Shown: positions 34,836 to 43,929, counted from the first letter of the stretch. The stretch: 64,000 bases of DNA from Paenibacillus woosongensis (GCF_009725165.1 NZ_WNZW01000008.1:124001-188000); one strand, 5' to 3'. A program made the numbers and translations. The notes: generated by a model from the sequence alone, not told the origin.

Positions 34836-34982
34836 GCGTACACCTCCTGCTTCCTGTACATCGTCCGCCTGCCCGCTTATGGGCGCACACTATACAAAAA
34901 CACTTTAAATTTTATGTAAAAAGAGCTATTCTGAATGTTCAACAGCTAGGCTGCCATTAATTACTCATATGGGGAGGTACTA

Positions 34983-35840
34983 ATGAAAATCAGGGTATCT
35001 GCAGTACAATATCATCTTCATACGATCCGCTCCTTCGAGGAGTTTGCCGACCAATGCCGGCATTACGTAAGAACAGCAGCGGAATACGATGCCGAGTTCA
35101 TTCTGTTTCCCGAGTTCTTCACCACGCAATTAATGTCCATCGGGAACGAGCGCGGTCAGGCGTTGACCATAAACGAACTTCCCGAATTTACGGAGCCATA
35201 TTTGGAGCTCTTTACGGCGCTGGCCAAAGAGAGCGGCACTCATATTATCGGGGGAACCCATGTCGTCCGCAAAGGCGGCAAGCTGTACAATACGGCGCAT
35301 TTGTTCTATCCTGACGGCAGGATCGGGGAGCAGCCCAAGCTGCATATCACCCCAACAGAAGTGAAGGAATGGAACATGAGCGCAGGCGAGGGTCTGCAGG
35401 TGTTCGAGACGGACAAAGGAACAATCGCCATGCTCACCTGCTACGACATTGAGTTCCCGGAAATTGTGCGAATGGCCAAAGCCAAGGGCGCGGACGTCAT
35501 ATTCTGTCCTTCATGCACCGACGATCGCCACGGCTTCCACCGCGTTCGCTATACGAGCCATGCCCGAACGATTGAGAACCAGATCTACGTTGTCCTTACC
35601 GGAACGGTCGGCGCGCTGCCAACGGTCGATTTCATGCGCGCCAACTTCGGACAGGCGGCGATCATTACACCAAACGATATTCCGTTCCCGCCGCGCGGCC
35701 TGCTGGCCGAAGGCGAAATCAACCATGACATGATCGTGACCGCCGACCTGGATCTGGAGCTCCTCTATCAAGTGCGGGACAGCGGCTCGGTCACAACCTG
35801 GCGGGATCGGCGCACCGATTTATACACGGATTGGAAATAG
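34983..35840 (+). CDS. Carbon-nitrogen hydrolase (nitrilase superfamily)
   Basis: 285 residues. The catalytic triad is visible: Glu44 in FILFPEFF, Lys near 119 in PKLHITPTE and Cys near 153 in MLTCYDIEFPE. Family enzymes hydrolyse amides or nitriles; it lacks any signal peptide. Two GNAT acetyltransferases follow at 31 and 41 bp, so an operon is likely. In other bacteria a GNAT domain is fused to this hydrolase, and here they are separate. Confidence 0.9.
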   Translation: MKIRVSAVQYHLHTIRSFEEFADQCRHYVRTAAEYDAEFILFPEFFTTQLMSIGNERGQALTINELPEFTEPYLELFTALAKESGTHIIGGTHVVRKGGKLYNTAHLFYPDGRIGEQPKLHITPTEVKEWNMSAGEGLQVFETDKGTIAMLTCYDIEFPEIVRMAKAKGADVIFCPSCTDDRHGFHRVRYTSHARTIENQIYVVLTGTVGALPTVDFMRANFGQAAIITPNDIPFPPRGLLAEGEINHDMIVTADLDLELLYQVRDSGSVTTWRDRRTDLYTDWK

Positions 35841-35870
35841 TCAGCTGCTTTTCGTGAAGGAGGGCTTGCC

Positions 35871-36542
35871 ATGTATCATAAAGAGCTGTATGTATTTGAC
35901 GGGAATCGCCCTGTTCCAGCCGTCATTCGGAACTATGGCCCAGGAGACTTCCCCGGCCTGATTGCGGTGCAGCAAGAGAGTTTTCCGCCTCCCTTCCCGC
36001 CCGAGCTGTGGTGGAATACGGAGCAGCTTGGCAATCATGTCCGACTGTTCCCGGAAGGAGCGCTGTGCATCGAAATCAACGGTGAAATCGCCGGATCGAT
36101 GACGGGGCTGCTCGTGAAGAACGAGAGCGTTCAGCCAGGCCATGCCCATACTTGGGAAGAAGTGACCGACGGCGGGTATATCCGTAACCATGACCCTCAT
36201 GGAGGCACGCTGTACGTGGCGGATATTAGCGTTCGCCCCACGTACCGGAAGCTGGGACTGGGTAAGTGGCTGATGCTGTCCATGTACGACGTCGTTGTCC
36301 AGCTCGGGATTGACAGGCTGCTCGGCGGCGGGCGAATGCCCGGATATCATTTACATGCCGGGAATATGACGGCAGAAGAATACCTTGAAGCCGTAATCAG
36401 CGGCAGGCTGAAGGATCCGATCATCACCTTCATGCTTCGCTGCGGCCGCACGCCGGTCGGCGTCGTCCCTAACTATCTGGAGGACGAGGAATCCTGCCAT
36501 TATGGGGCATTAATGGAATGGCGGAATCCCTTTAAAAGATAA
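35871..36542 (+). CDS. GNAT family N-acetyltransferase
   Basis: 223 residues. The acetyl-CoA motif is VRPTYRKLGLGKWLM (about 122-136), the characteristic GNAT signature, preceded by TLYVADISV. A C-terminal extension (about 160-220) is not part of the core. It follows the nitrilase gene in the probable operon and may form a bipartite counterpart of the known GNAT-nitrilase fusion. The acceptor is unknown. Confidence 0.8.
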   Translation: MYHKELYVFDGNRPVPAVIRNYGPGDFPGLIAVQQESFPPPFPPELWWNTEQLGNHVRLFPEGALCIEINGEIAGSMTGLLVKNESVQPGHAHTWEEVTDGGYIRNHDPHGGTLYVADISVRPTYRKLGLGKWLMLSMYDVVVQLGIDRLLGGGRMPGYHLHAGNMTAEEYLEAVISGRLKDPIITFMLRCGRTPVGVVPNYLEDEESCHYGALMEWRNPFKR

Positions 36543-36582
36543 ATGACCTAGAACAATAAAAAGACGATTAGGAGGTTCACCT

Positions 36583-37254
36583 ATGGAATATCATCGCATT
36601 ACGAGCATTGAAGATCCTTTGTTCCGCAGCATGCACGAGCTGATGCAGGAAGTGTTCCCGCCTGAGGAAGTGCTGGAATTCGGCCTGTGGAAGGAGCCGC
36701 TGGAGGACCCGGGCATTCGCGTATTTGTCGCCGTACATGAAGGCAAGGTGGTTGGAGCTACGGAATACCGCTATTATGAGGATTTTAACGTGGCCATGAC
36801 GGATTTCACGATTATCGGGCGCTCCGGGCTTGGGATAGGACCCTTCCTGGCGAAGCAGCGGGGCAAGGATCTGGAGGCGCTGGCTGCGGAGAACGGCGTC
36901 AAGCTGCATGGCATGTTCGCGGAGATCTATGATCCTTACCAGGTAGGAGAGCATGAATTCGGCGGCGTGAAGCCGATGGATCCTTTCGTGCGCCGTGAAG
37001 TACTTTCGCATCTGGGCTACAAGCGCCTCGACTTCGAATACGTGCATCCGTCCTGGAACAATGACGGGGAAGCCGTGACGGGGCTCGATCTGTGCTTCCT
37101 GCCTACCGACGACGAGCAGGATCGGCTGTCGGCCGAGCTGATCGTCAGCTTCCTTAAGCGTTATTACGCTGTGCTGCCTAACCGGCCGCAGTCCTGGTAT
37201 GACATGGTGAAGCGTTTGGAAGCTCAATCCGAAGTAGCCTTGCTGCCGCTATAG
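36583..37254 (+). CDS. GNAT family N-acetyltransferase-like protein
   Basis: 223 residues. The core is recognisable by VFVAVHEGKVVGATEYRYY (about 47-65) and SGLGIGPFLAKQRGKDLEAL (about 83-102), although the usual R-x-x-G-x-G loop is replaced by SGLGIG. The second half carries EIYDPY and HPSWNNDGEAVTGLDLCFL. It follows the first GNAT by 40 bp behind TAGGAGG. Substrate unknown. Confidence 0.7.
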   Translation: MEYHRITSIEDPLFRSMHELMQEVFPPEEVLEFGLWKEPLEDPGIRVFVAVHEGKVVGATEYRYYEDFNVAMTDFTIIGRSGLGIGPFLAKQRGKDLEALAAENGVKLHGMFAEIYDPYQVGEHEFGGVKPMDPFVRREVLSHLGYKRLDFEYVHPSWNNDGEAVTGLDLCFLPTDDEQDRLSAELIVSFLKRYYAVLPNRPQSWYDMVKRLEAQSEVALLPL

Positions 37255-37285
37255 AAGCTATTTTCAACTGATCCTGAACAACATA

Positions 37286-37338
37286 AGAGACCCGTTCCTA
37301 ATCGTATCCTGAGATACGGGGAACGGGTCTCTTCTCTT
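37286..37338. terminator. Terminator between GNAT gene and SDR operon
   Basis: A 13-bp stem AGAGACCCGTTCC (37286-37298) pairs with 37320-37332, with a smaller hairpin in the loop and T-rich flanks. It can serve both convergent units. Confidence 0.85.
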
Positions 37339-37385
37339 TGTGCATTACTTCAAAGCTAAGCTCAATTTAAAGGCGCAAATTAGGC

Positions 37386-38141
37386 TTACAGCGTTAATCC
37401 GCCATCCACGGTAACCAGCGACCCCGTCATGTAGCTGGAATCAGGAGAAGCCAGGAAGGCGACCACCCCGGCGATCTCCTCAGGTTCAGCCGGACGCCCC
37501 ATGCGCATGTTCGAAATTTCTTCAGGCACATAGCCGCCCTCTTGGAAGGACTTCGCCACGTTTTGGGTCAATGGGGTCTTTACGCCTCCAGGACAAATTG
37601 CGTTGACACGGATGCCCTGCTTCACATATTCCATCGCCGCCGACTTCGTTAGTCCGACAACCCCGTGCTTAGTTGCTGAATAGACGCCGGCGCTATGCTC
37701 ACTGCGGATGCCCGCCGTTGACGCGGTATTGAGGATATGGCCGCCGCCCTGCTTCTCCATTACCTTCAGCACATATTTCATGCCGAGGAAGACGCCTTTT
37801 AGGTTGACGGCCACTAGACGGTCGAATTCCGCTTCCTCCACGTCCGCGGTCTTCGCGAATTTCTGTACGACTCCGGCATTGTTGAAGAAAAAGTCGATCC
37901 GTCCGTAGGCTTCCACAGCCTTATTGACGAAGTTCTGAACATCCTCGCTCTTAGCCACGTTCGCCTGGACAAAGATCCCTTCCCCGCCCTGCGACTTGAC
38001 AAGCTGCAGCGTCTCCTCCCCCGTCTCCGCATTGAAGTCGACAAGAACTACCTTGTAGTTTGCCGCCAGCTTCAAGCTGGTGACGCGGCCGATGCCGCTG
38101 CCGGCACCTGCAATAACCGCTACCTGCTCCAAATTTGACAT
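37386..38141 (-). CDS. SDR family oxidoreductase
   Basis: 251 residues. The coenzyme loop is AGAGSGIGR (near 10-18), NNAGVV is near 85, and the catalytic Ser-Tyr-Lys are in NTASTAGIRSE, VYSATKHG. The C-terminal TGSLVTVDGG is typical. ATG 38141 follows AAGGAG. It is the third gene of a MarR-SDR-SDR operon; the substrate is probably an alcohol, steroid-like or aromatic compound but not determinable. Confidence 0.88.
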   Translation of the reverse strand: MSNLEQVAVIAGAGSGIGRVTSLKLAANYKVVLVDFNAETGEETLQLVKSQGGEGIFVQANVAKSEDVQNFVNKAVEAYGRIDFFFNNAGVVQKFAKTADVEEAEFDRLVAVNLKGVFLGMKYVLKVMEKQGGGHILNTASTAGIRSEHSAGVYSATKHGVVGLTKSAAMEYVKQGIRVNAICPGGVKTPLTQNVAKSFQEGGYVPEEISNMRMGRPAEPEEIAGVVAFLASPDSSYMTGSLVTVDGGLTL

Positions 38142-38232
38142 GAATGACACTCTCCTTGATGATTATAGTCTTGGTTAGTATGAGCTTGTCTTGTCAACTT
38201 CATATCCTATATGAACAAATACATCGGAATTG

Positions 38233-38985
38233 TTATTTCGCAGCATATCCGCCGTCGATCGGCAGCTCAATCCCCGTAATGTAGGAGGACTCGTCGGATG
38301 CGAGGAACAATACGCCTGCGGCGATGTCCCCCGCTTTGCCCAGCCGTGGCAGCGGCGTCATCGAGAGGAACCAGTTTCTCATTTTCTCATCATTCATCAT
38401 ATCGACGGTCATCGGCGTCTCAATAAAGCCCGGGTGCACCGAATTGGCGCGAATGTTATGCTTCGCATAGTCGACAGCTGTCGCCTTGGTGAGCATGCGA
38501 ACCGCTCCCTTGCTAGCCGTGTACGGGCCTGTACCGCTTCCGCCTGTAAGCCCGGCTATCGAAGAAATGTTAATAATTGAACCGCCGCCATTATTGATCA
38601 TGTGCGGGATGACATGCTTCTGTCCGAGAAATACGCTAGTTACGTTGATGGACATCGTCTTCTCCCACTGCTCGATGGTCAGCTCCAGAAATGGGGTCGC
38701 GTTTGATACCCCGGCATTGTTGACCAGAATATCGATTTTACCGAATTTTGCGATCGTGCCTTCAACCACGCGAACCCAATCCTCTTCGGAGGCTACGTCA
38801 TGCGTGAAGCCGATCGCCTCCCCGCCGTTCTGCTCAATTTCCCGGACAACCTCCTGAACTTTATCCTCCTGGATGTCGGAAATGGCCACCTTGGCTCCTT
38901 CTTTGGCAAAAAGGAGAGCGTCCGCCTTCCCCATCCCTCCGGCTGCACCTGTAATGATAGCAACTTTATGGTCTAATCTACCCAT
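38233..38985 (-). CDS. SDR family oxidoreductase (glucose 1-dehydrogenase-like)
   Basis: 250 residues with TGAAGGMGK (13-21), NNAGVSN near 90, catalytic Ser in NISSIAGL, Tyr and Lys in PYTASKGAV. It ends ITGIELPIDGGYAAK. It starts 18 bp after the MarR gene and precedes the second SDR gene by about 90 bp, so it is likely cotranscribed and MarR-controlled. Confidence 0.88.
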   Translation of the reverse strand: MGRLDHKVAIITGAAGGMGKADALLFAKEGAKVAISDIQEDKVQEVVREIEQNGGEAIGFTHDVASEEDWVRVVEGTIAKFGKIDILVNNAGVSNATPFLELTIEQWEKTMSINVTSVFLGQKHVIPHMINNGGGSIINISSIAGLTGGSGTGPYTASKGAVRMLTKATAVDYAKHNIRANSVHPGFIETPMTVDMMNDEKMRNWFLSMTPLPRLGKAGDIAAGVLFLASDESSYITGIELPIDGGYAAK

Positions 38986-39003
38986 GATGGTATCCTCCCG
39001 TTG

Positions 39004-39420
39004 TCATTTCTGGATCTTGCCGACTGGCAGCAAGCTCCCCATTTTTTCGTAAGCGCTTATCAATGTATCGATTTCTTGTTCCGTAAGACTGTCCCACATC
39101 GGTTTGGTCAGCTCCTGGTATCTTTCAAGCATGGTTGCCATCACTTCATGTCCTTGCTCCGTAAGCTGCAGATAGACGCTGCGACGGTCGGTATCCGGGG
39201 TTATGCGTTCAATATAACCTTTGGCTGCCAGCTTGTTGGACAGATTAGTTATGGCCGGCAATGTGACATCCAATACCTCTGCCAGCTCTGAGCAGCTCTT
39301 CGGCTCGTCCTCAGCCAGAATTTGAATGATCAAATACTGAGGTGCCGTCAAATCGTGCTCGAGCAATTTGGCATAGCCGACGACGAACCGGTTCATATAG
39401 CCAGATATCATAGCTGACAA
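39004..39420 (-). CDS. MarR family transcriptional regulator
   Basis: 138 residues from a TTG at 39420. The winged helix contains CSELAEVLDVTLPAITNLSNKL and the wing RRSVYLQLTEQGHEV. A further in-frame CTG upstream (39438), better placed after GGTGAGGGG, would add six residues; neither choice is certain. It is first in the operon with two SDR genes, so it probably represses them and itself through the inverted repeat upstream. Confidence 0.88.
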   Translation of the reverse strand: MSAMISGYMNRFVVGYAKLLEHDLTAPQYLIIQILAEDEPKSCSELAEVLDVTLPAITNLSNKLAAKGYIERITPDTDRRSVYLQLTEQGHEVMATMLERYQELTKPMWDSLTEQEIDTLISAYEKMGSLLPVGKIQK

Positions 39421-39481
39421 GCGTTCCTGCTTATTCAGCGCCCCTCACCTCTGTTCCTTTTATCCAAAATTTAATTCATCC

Positions 39482-39515
39482 AATATAATAGTTTAAAGGT
39501 TTTAACTATTATATT
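39482..39515 (-). promoter_or_regulatory. 12-bp inverted repeat upstream of the MarR operon
   Basis: AATATAATAGTT (39482-39493) is exactly inverted at 39504-39515 around a 10-bp centre. It lies about 60-95 bp before the MarR gene and includes TATAAT-like hexamers, so a bound repressor would cover the promoter. Confidence 0.65.
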
Positions 39516-39561
39516 TTTATCTTAAATCTTAGACGACCAAGAGTCAAATTGTCCCGGCAGG

Positions 39562-39601
39562 AAAAAAGCACCTTCGAGGCCTAGCAGGCCTCAAAAGTGC
39601 T
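39562..39601 (-). terminator. Terminator of the DinG-like helicase gene
   Basis: AGCACCTTCGAGGCC-type stem pairs with GGCCTCAAAAGTGCT at its right side with a small mismatch, and the minus strand then reads six T (complement of 39562-39567). Confidence 0.88.
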
Positions 39602-39636
39602 CTTGGATAAATAACATCCTATGGGGACGGCACGGG

Positions 39637-41952
39637 CTACAATGTGATTATAGCGTGGTCGCTCCACTCCGCTGGAAGCAGCCTGGCGTAATGCGGCTGA
39701 AGGTACCGGTCATCGACCAGCACCAGCAATCCCGTGTCCTGCTCGGAACGGATAAGCCGCCCTCCCGCCTGAAGAACCTTGTTCATACCCGGAAACACAT
39801 AGGCATAATCATAACCGTTCCTCCCCGTCCGATCGAAATAATCGCGGATAATATTCCGCTCCAGGCCGATTTGCGGCAAGCCCACGCCAACAACGACCAC
39901 GCCCGTCAAGCGGTTGCCCACTAAATCGATGCCTTCGGAGAAAATGCCGCCCATTACCGCAAACCCTATCAATGCCCCGCCGGATCGGCCGGCTTCAAAT
40001 GCAGCTAAGAAATCCTCCCGCTCTGCCTCCGACATTTCCCCATGCTGAACCAGCGTATCCGCCTTAGGATCTCCTGCCATAAAGCGTTCATAAACCATAT
40101 TCATGTAAGCATAGGAGGGAAAAAAGAACAAATAGTTCCCGGTCCGCCGCTCCGTCAATTCCCGCAAATAAGCGGCGAGCGGATCTACCGTTGTTGCCCG
40201 GTCACGATAGCGCGTCGATAAGGGCAGCAGCACAATCTCCAATTGCTCCCTAGAAAAGGGGGATGGGACAGATAGCGTATAATCATCGGCTTCCGCCCCT
40301 AGCATATCCCTGTAAAAGCCGATCGGCGCCAGCGTCGCCGAGAAATAAATATGCGAGCGGTAGCCTTTTCCCATTTCCCGCAGCAGATGAGAGGGGTCCA
40401 GACAGAACATTCTTACTCGCACCTCCTGGCCGGAAATATTCACGTACGTTACATAGCGTTCATCGTACAGCTTGCCGATTTTCACAAAATGGACGGCTTC
40501 AAAATACGTCTCAAGCAGCAGCGGCCCTGTTTCCGGACCATAGCCCCCTGTCCCCCCAGCCAATTCGCGTTCCGCCTGCTGGACGAAATCCTCCAGCAGC
40601 TGCAGCAGCTCGTCTGGAGCCTCGCGCTCGATCAAACGCTTCTCCTCCGCCTGCTTTCTCCGCTGGATGAAATGGGCGTTTACCGCTTTAGCCGCCGCAG
40701 ACAATCTCTTGTTCGCCGCCTTAAATTCCCGCTGCAATGCGAGAAATGACGACTTGCCGAGCGCGCTGGAAAACATCTCTCTGGAGCGGTCCACCAAGTT
40801 ATGGGCCTCGTCCACCAGCAAAGCGGTATGCCGTTTGTGCTCGGCAAGCTGCCTTTTCAAGGAAACCCGCGGATCAAAAATATAATTATAGTCGCAAATC
40901 ACCGCATCGGCGGCATAAGCGGCATCCAGCGAAAATTCGAACGGACAGACACGGTGCTTGCGAGCGTACGCCTCGATGACTCCGCGGTCAATCAAGGTCT
41001 CGTGGCCAAGCATATCGAGGATGGCTCCGTTCACCCGATCATAGTAGCCGTCCGCATAAATACAGTCTTCTTTCCGGCAGCTGATCTGTTCCTGAAAGCA
41101 AATCTTCTCCTTCGCGGTAATGGTTACCGCATGAAGTTGCAGTCCCGCAGCCTGCAGGCGTGCAAAGGCCTCCTCTGCCGCAGTCCGCGTAATCGTCTTA
41201 GCTGTAAGGTAGAAAATACGCTGCAGCAACCCGGTGCCAATCGCCTTAACCGCCGGGAATATCGTCGACATCGTCTTGCCGATTCCCGTCGGCGCCTGGG
41301 CAAACAGCTTGACCTTCTCGGCAATGCTTGTATATACTGCGCCCGCAAGCTTTCGCTGTCCTTGACGATACGCTGGAAAAGGAAAGGCTAATCCGTCGAT
41401 GCTTGCATCCCGCTTCGCCCGGTGAGAATGCAGCATTTCAGCATAAGGGGCGTATCTCTGAATCACATCGGCCACGAATGCCTCCAATTGCTCGCGCGTC
41501 ATCCTCTGTACGAATCGCTTGTGTACATCCATATCAACCTGAACATATGTCAGCTGAATGTTCATATCCGGGACATCGTTTGCCACGGCATACATATATG
41601 CGTAGCATTTCGCCTGCGCCCAGTGGACGGGGAAGGTATCGGACCCAATCTCGTCCAGCTCCATAGCCGTAGATTTGATCTCATCGATCGTCACCTGCCC
41701 GTCCTCATCAACCAGCAGGCCGTCGCAACGCCCGTCAATGACGAAGACGAACTCTCCGCAAGGCACTTTCAGCGACAAATATACTTCCTTTTGATCCAAT
41801 TCTCCGTATTGCTGCTGTGCCCTCTGATGTGCTTTCGTGCCTTCCGTCAAGGTGGCGGCGCTCCGAAATCCGCCCTCCAGGCTTCCGCTTCGGAACACAT
41901 ACTCGACCAGATGACGGACGGCGATTTCTACCTGATGATTCACGATGTCCAC
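39637..41952 (-). CDS. DinG/XPD-like DNA helicase with N-terminal PD-(D/E)XK-like domain
   Basis: 771 residues. The first 165 residues resemble the PD-(D/E)XK nuclease fold: GRCDGLLVD then TIDEIKST, i.e. Asp ... Glu-x-Lys. From about 195 it is a superfamily 2 helicase: Walker A APTGIGKTMS near 222, four cysteines at about 286-336 (ICF, SCR, DCI, VCPFEF) as in the XPD iron-sulfur cluster, and DEAHN near 381. Motif VI ends QAGGRLIRS. The start (GTG 41952) has a weak ribosome site. A LexA box lies just upstream. Confidence 0.85.
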   Translation of the reverse strand: MDIVNHQVEIAVRHLVEYVFRSGSLEGGFRSAATLTEGTKAHQRAQQQYGELDQKEVYLSLKVPCGEFVFVIDGRCDGLLVDEDGQVTIDEIKSTAMELDEIGSDTFPVHWAQAKCYAYMYAVANDVPDMNIQLTYVQVDMDVHKRFVQRMTREQLEAFVADVIQRYAPYAEMLHSHRAKRDASIDGLAFPFPAYRQGQRKLAGAVYTSIAEKVKLFAQAPTGIGKTMSTIFPAVKAIGTGLLQRIFYLTAKTITRTAAEEAFARLQAAGLQLHAVTITAKEKICFQEQISCRKEDCIYADGYYDRVNGAILDMLGHETLIDRGVIEAYARKHRVCPFEFSLDAAYAADAVICDYNYIFDPRVSLKRQLAEHKRHTALLVDEAHNLVDRSREMFSSALGKSSFLALQREFKAANKRLSAAAKAVNAHFIQRRKQAEEKRLIEREAPDELLQLLEDFVQQAERELAGGTGGYGPETGPLLLETYFEAVHFVKIGKLYDERYVTYVNISGQEVRVRMFCLDPSHLLREMGKGYRSHIYFSATLAPIGFYRDMLGAEADDYTLSVPSPFSREQLEIVLLPLSTRYRDRATTVDPLAAYLRELTERRTGNYLFFFPSYAYMNMVYERFMAGDPKADTLVQHGEMSEAEREDFLAAFEAGRSGGALIGFAVMGGIFSEGIDLVGNRLTGVVVVGVGLPQIGLERNIIRDYFDRTGRNGYDYAYVFPGMNKVLQAGGRLIRSEQDTGLLVLVDDRYLQPHYARLLPAEWSDHAIITL

Positions 41953-41965
41953 CGCCGATCTATTA

Positions 41966-41979
41966 AGAACATTTGTTCT
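41966..41979 (-). promoter_or_regulatory. LexA (SOS) box before the helicase gene
   Basis: AGAACATTTGTTCT (minus strand AGAACAAATGTTCT) contains GAAC-N4-GTTC with A-A-A-T in the middle, fitting the Bacillus LexA consensus. TATACT on the minus strand (41989-41984) could be the -10, so the box would overlap the start region. The helicase is probably damage-inducible. Confidence 0.8.
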
Positions 41980-42031
41980 CTATAGTATAACACGAATCAA
42001 CATAGGTTAGCGCCAGTTCTTCCTTGAACAC

Positions 42032-42060
42032 AAAAAAGACAGGCTGATATCCGCCTGCCT
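42032..42060 (-). terminator. Terminator of the DUF3829-like gene
   Basis: CAGGC and GCCTG form the stem around GATATC-like centre; the minus strand side ends in T6 (complement of 42032-42037). Confidence 0.75.
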
Positions 42061-42076
42061 CTGTTGCAAAAATTTA

Positions 42077-43075
42077 CTATGCCTTATCCATTCGAATATT
42101 GTAATTATAAGCGTCGATCAGGTTCGACACCTTAGAGAAGTAGCTGCTCACAAGATTGTTGTCCCTGTTGCTGCTCGTATCCTTTGTTTCTAAAATGGTT
42201 AAAATATCGGTTGCCGTTCCGATGACCTCCTGCAAAGCGGCGTCCAATTCCGGGACCGTCGCCCAGGTCTCCTGCTTCCTCCGCTTGGCATCCTTCGCAT
42301 ATTCCGTAAACTGCTTCGAATCCTGAACCAGCAAGTCAAACAAAATTCTATATTCCTCCAGGTTGCAGTCCAAAATATTTTCATCAAAAATTTCGGCTTC
42401 AAAAAAGGCCTTTTCAATATCCTGCGCACGCATCACTACGCTAAGGGCATGATACCGGATTAAGTAGTCCTGCTCTTTAAGCTTATCCAAATCACTGAGC
42501 TTCTGCTCCGCCGCAATCTGGTCAAAATCGTTATAAAACTGGTTGGCCAATGGCTCGTATGTATGGTATTGGGCAATAAATTGGCTATGCAGCTCCTTGC
42601 CTTTGGCAAACTGATCGTCGGCGTACGTCCCATCGTTATAGTAATCGGTTATTTCCTCTATCGTATCCAGCAGATCAAGTATTACCGGGCCTAGTTGAAT
42701 GAGCGCTTCGTCTGCAGCTCCATACGACGGTTCACCGGCCGCGCGGTCCACTGCAGTGTTCACTGTCTTCGCCAGTCCGTCCAACCCCGGAAAAGAGGCG
42801 AGTTCACTGCCGCTGAAGTCCTCGCTGATATACATATTTTCATCCATGCCAAATTCGCTAATATAACCCTCGATCGCTCTATCGAACGTTCCGCCGGTCA
42901 TCATATTGTTTAAATTAATATAAGCGCCGTACTTGGCGGCTGCATGCTCTTCTTCTATGCTTGCTCCATTGACATTGACGCTTGAGCTTCCCTTCAGCTC
43001 ATCGATCAAACTGCAGGAGGTCAGCAGGATGCAAAACAATACGCTGCAGAATATGAGATATATCCGACTCCTCAT
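42077..43075 (-). CDS. DUF3829/YiiG-like lipoprotein
   Basis: 332 residues with a lipoprotein signal (MRSRIYLIFCSVLFCILLTSC, lipobox LLTSC, Cys21). The rest is mostly helical and acidic; the opening KYGAYINLNNMMTGGTFDRAI recalls the YiiG/DUF3829 family of surface lipoproteins. The family has no known biochemical role. It is monocistronic with its own terminator. Confidence 0.6.
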   Translation of the reverse strand: MRSRIYLIFCSVLFCILLTSCSLIDELKGSSSVNVNGASIEEEHAAAKYGAYINLNNMMTGGTFDRAIEGYISEFGMDENMYISEDFSGSELASFPGLDGLAKTVNTAVDRAAGEPSYGAADEALIQLGPVILDLLDTIEEITDYYNDGTYADDQFAKGKELHSQFIAQYHTYEPLANQFYNDFDQIAAEQKLSDLDKLKEQDYLIRYHALSVVMRAQDIEKAFFEAEIFDENILDCNLEEYRILFDLLVQDSKQFTEYAKDAKRRKQETWATVPELDAALQEVIGTATDILTILETKDTSSNRDNNLVSSYFSKVSNLIDAYNYNIRMDKA

Positions 43076-43225
43076 GTTTGGAAGGCCCCCATTCTATTTA
43101 CCCGTCTGAATTATTTATCGGCTAAACTGTGGGGATTTTTTACTAGAACAGCCATTCTTGCGCAGACAATATGCCCATATCCAAGTAAATCTAGGTTCTG
43201 TTGACCGGGATGCCGCTGCCTGCGG

Positions 43226-43420
43226 CTATTCCTCCCAAAAAAGATCATTCAGCGTCTTCGACAAAGCTTTGCAGATCGCCACGCACAAGCTAAGGCTGGG
43301 ATTGTACTTTCCAAGCTCGATTAACCCGATGGTCTGCCTCGATACGCCAACGATTTGAGCCAGCTGCTCCTGGGACAAGTCCTTTTCGACTCTCGCCAGC
43401 TTCATTCTGAGGTTCTTCAT
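43226..43420 (-). CDS. XRE-type small helix-turn-helix regulator
   Basis: 64 residues, almost only a Cro/CI-type helix-turn-helix: LSQEQLAQIVGVSRQTIGLIE, then NPSLSLCVAICKALSKTLNDLFW. The start overlaps the stop of the DUF6773-like gene by 4 bp, so the two genes are cotranslated. This is the YgzD-like regulator often paired with small membrane proteins. Confidence 0.9.
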   Translation of the reverse strand: MKNLRMKLARVEKDLSQEQLAQIVGVSRQTIGLIELGKYNPSLSLCVAICKALSKTLNDLFWEE

Positions 43421-43929
43421 TCCAGATCATCCTTGTTCACGTGAGCACTGGCTTTATTCGCCACTGAATGAAGGCCGAAGGTTAACGCCAGGAACAGCGG
43501 AACATAAATCATCAATGAGACGATGGCCACAAGCACGAAATACCAAAGAGACTGCAATCCCCCGTCAGCATAAAGAACTGCGCTGCGGAAGCCAAAGAAC
43601 AAGGCCAGTCCTACACCCAAAACGCTGCCTGCAATGATATTCTTGGTGCTCATCTTGAATTTGCTCGTTCGATCGTGAACCTCGACGGCATCTGAATAAA
43701 TACCCAGGGAAGCCGAACGAATCAAATAATAGAGGCTGGAAGCCAGCAAAATGGCGACTTCTGTGATTACCGGTGTATCCGTGCCCAGCATGATGAATTT
43801 GCCGATCACCGAAGCCAAGCAGATCAACATGACCAGTATGTATATTTCCTTGTAAATTTTATTTTGGATATTCACGATTCTTTCGTCCGCTTGCTTGCCC
43901 CGACTTGAAAGCCATTGAAACCATTTCAT
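43417..43929 (-). CDS. DUF6773-like membrane protein
   Basis: 170 residues. It has four hydrophobic segments (about 33-54, 60-75, 96-120, 130-155), a conserved IQNKIYKEIYILVMLIC and YYLIRSASLGIYSDAVEVHDR block that I recall as DUF6773, and a charged C-terminus. ATG 43929 follows AGAGGG; an earlier in-frame start at 43974 is less likely. It is followed with a 4-bp overlap by an XRE regulator, a common pairing. Confidence 0.75.
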   Translation of the reverse strand: MKWFQWLSSRGKQADERIVNIQNKIYKEIYILVMLICLASVIGKFIMLGTDTPVITEVAILLASSLYYLIRSASLGIYSDAVEVHDRTSKFKMSTKNIIAGSVLGVGLALFFGFRSAVLYADGGLQSLWYFVLVAIVSLMIYVPLFLALTFGLHSVANKASAHVNKDDLE

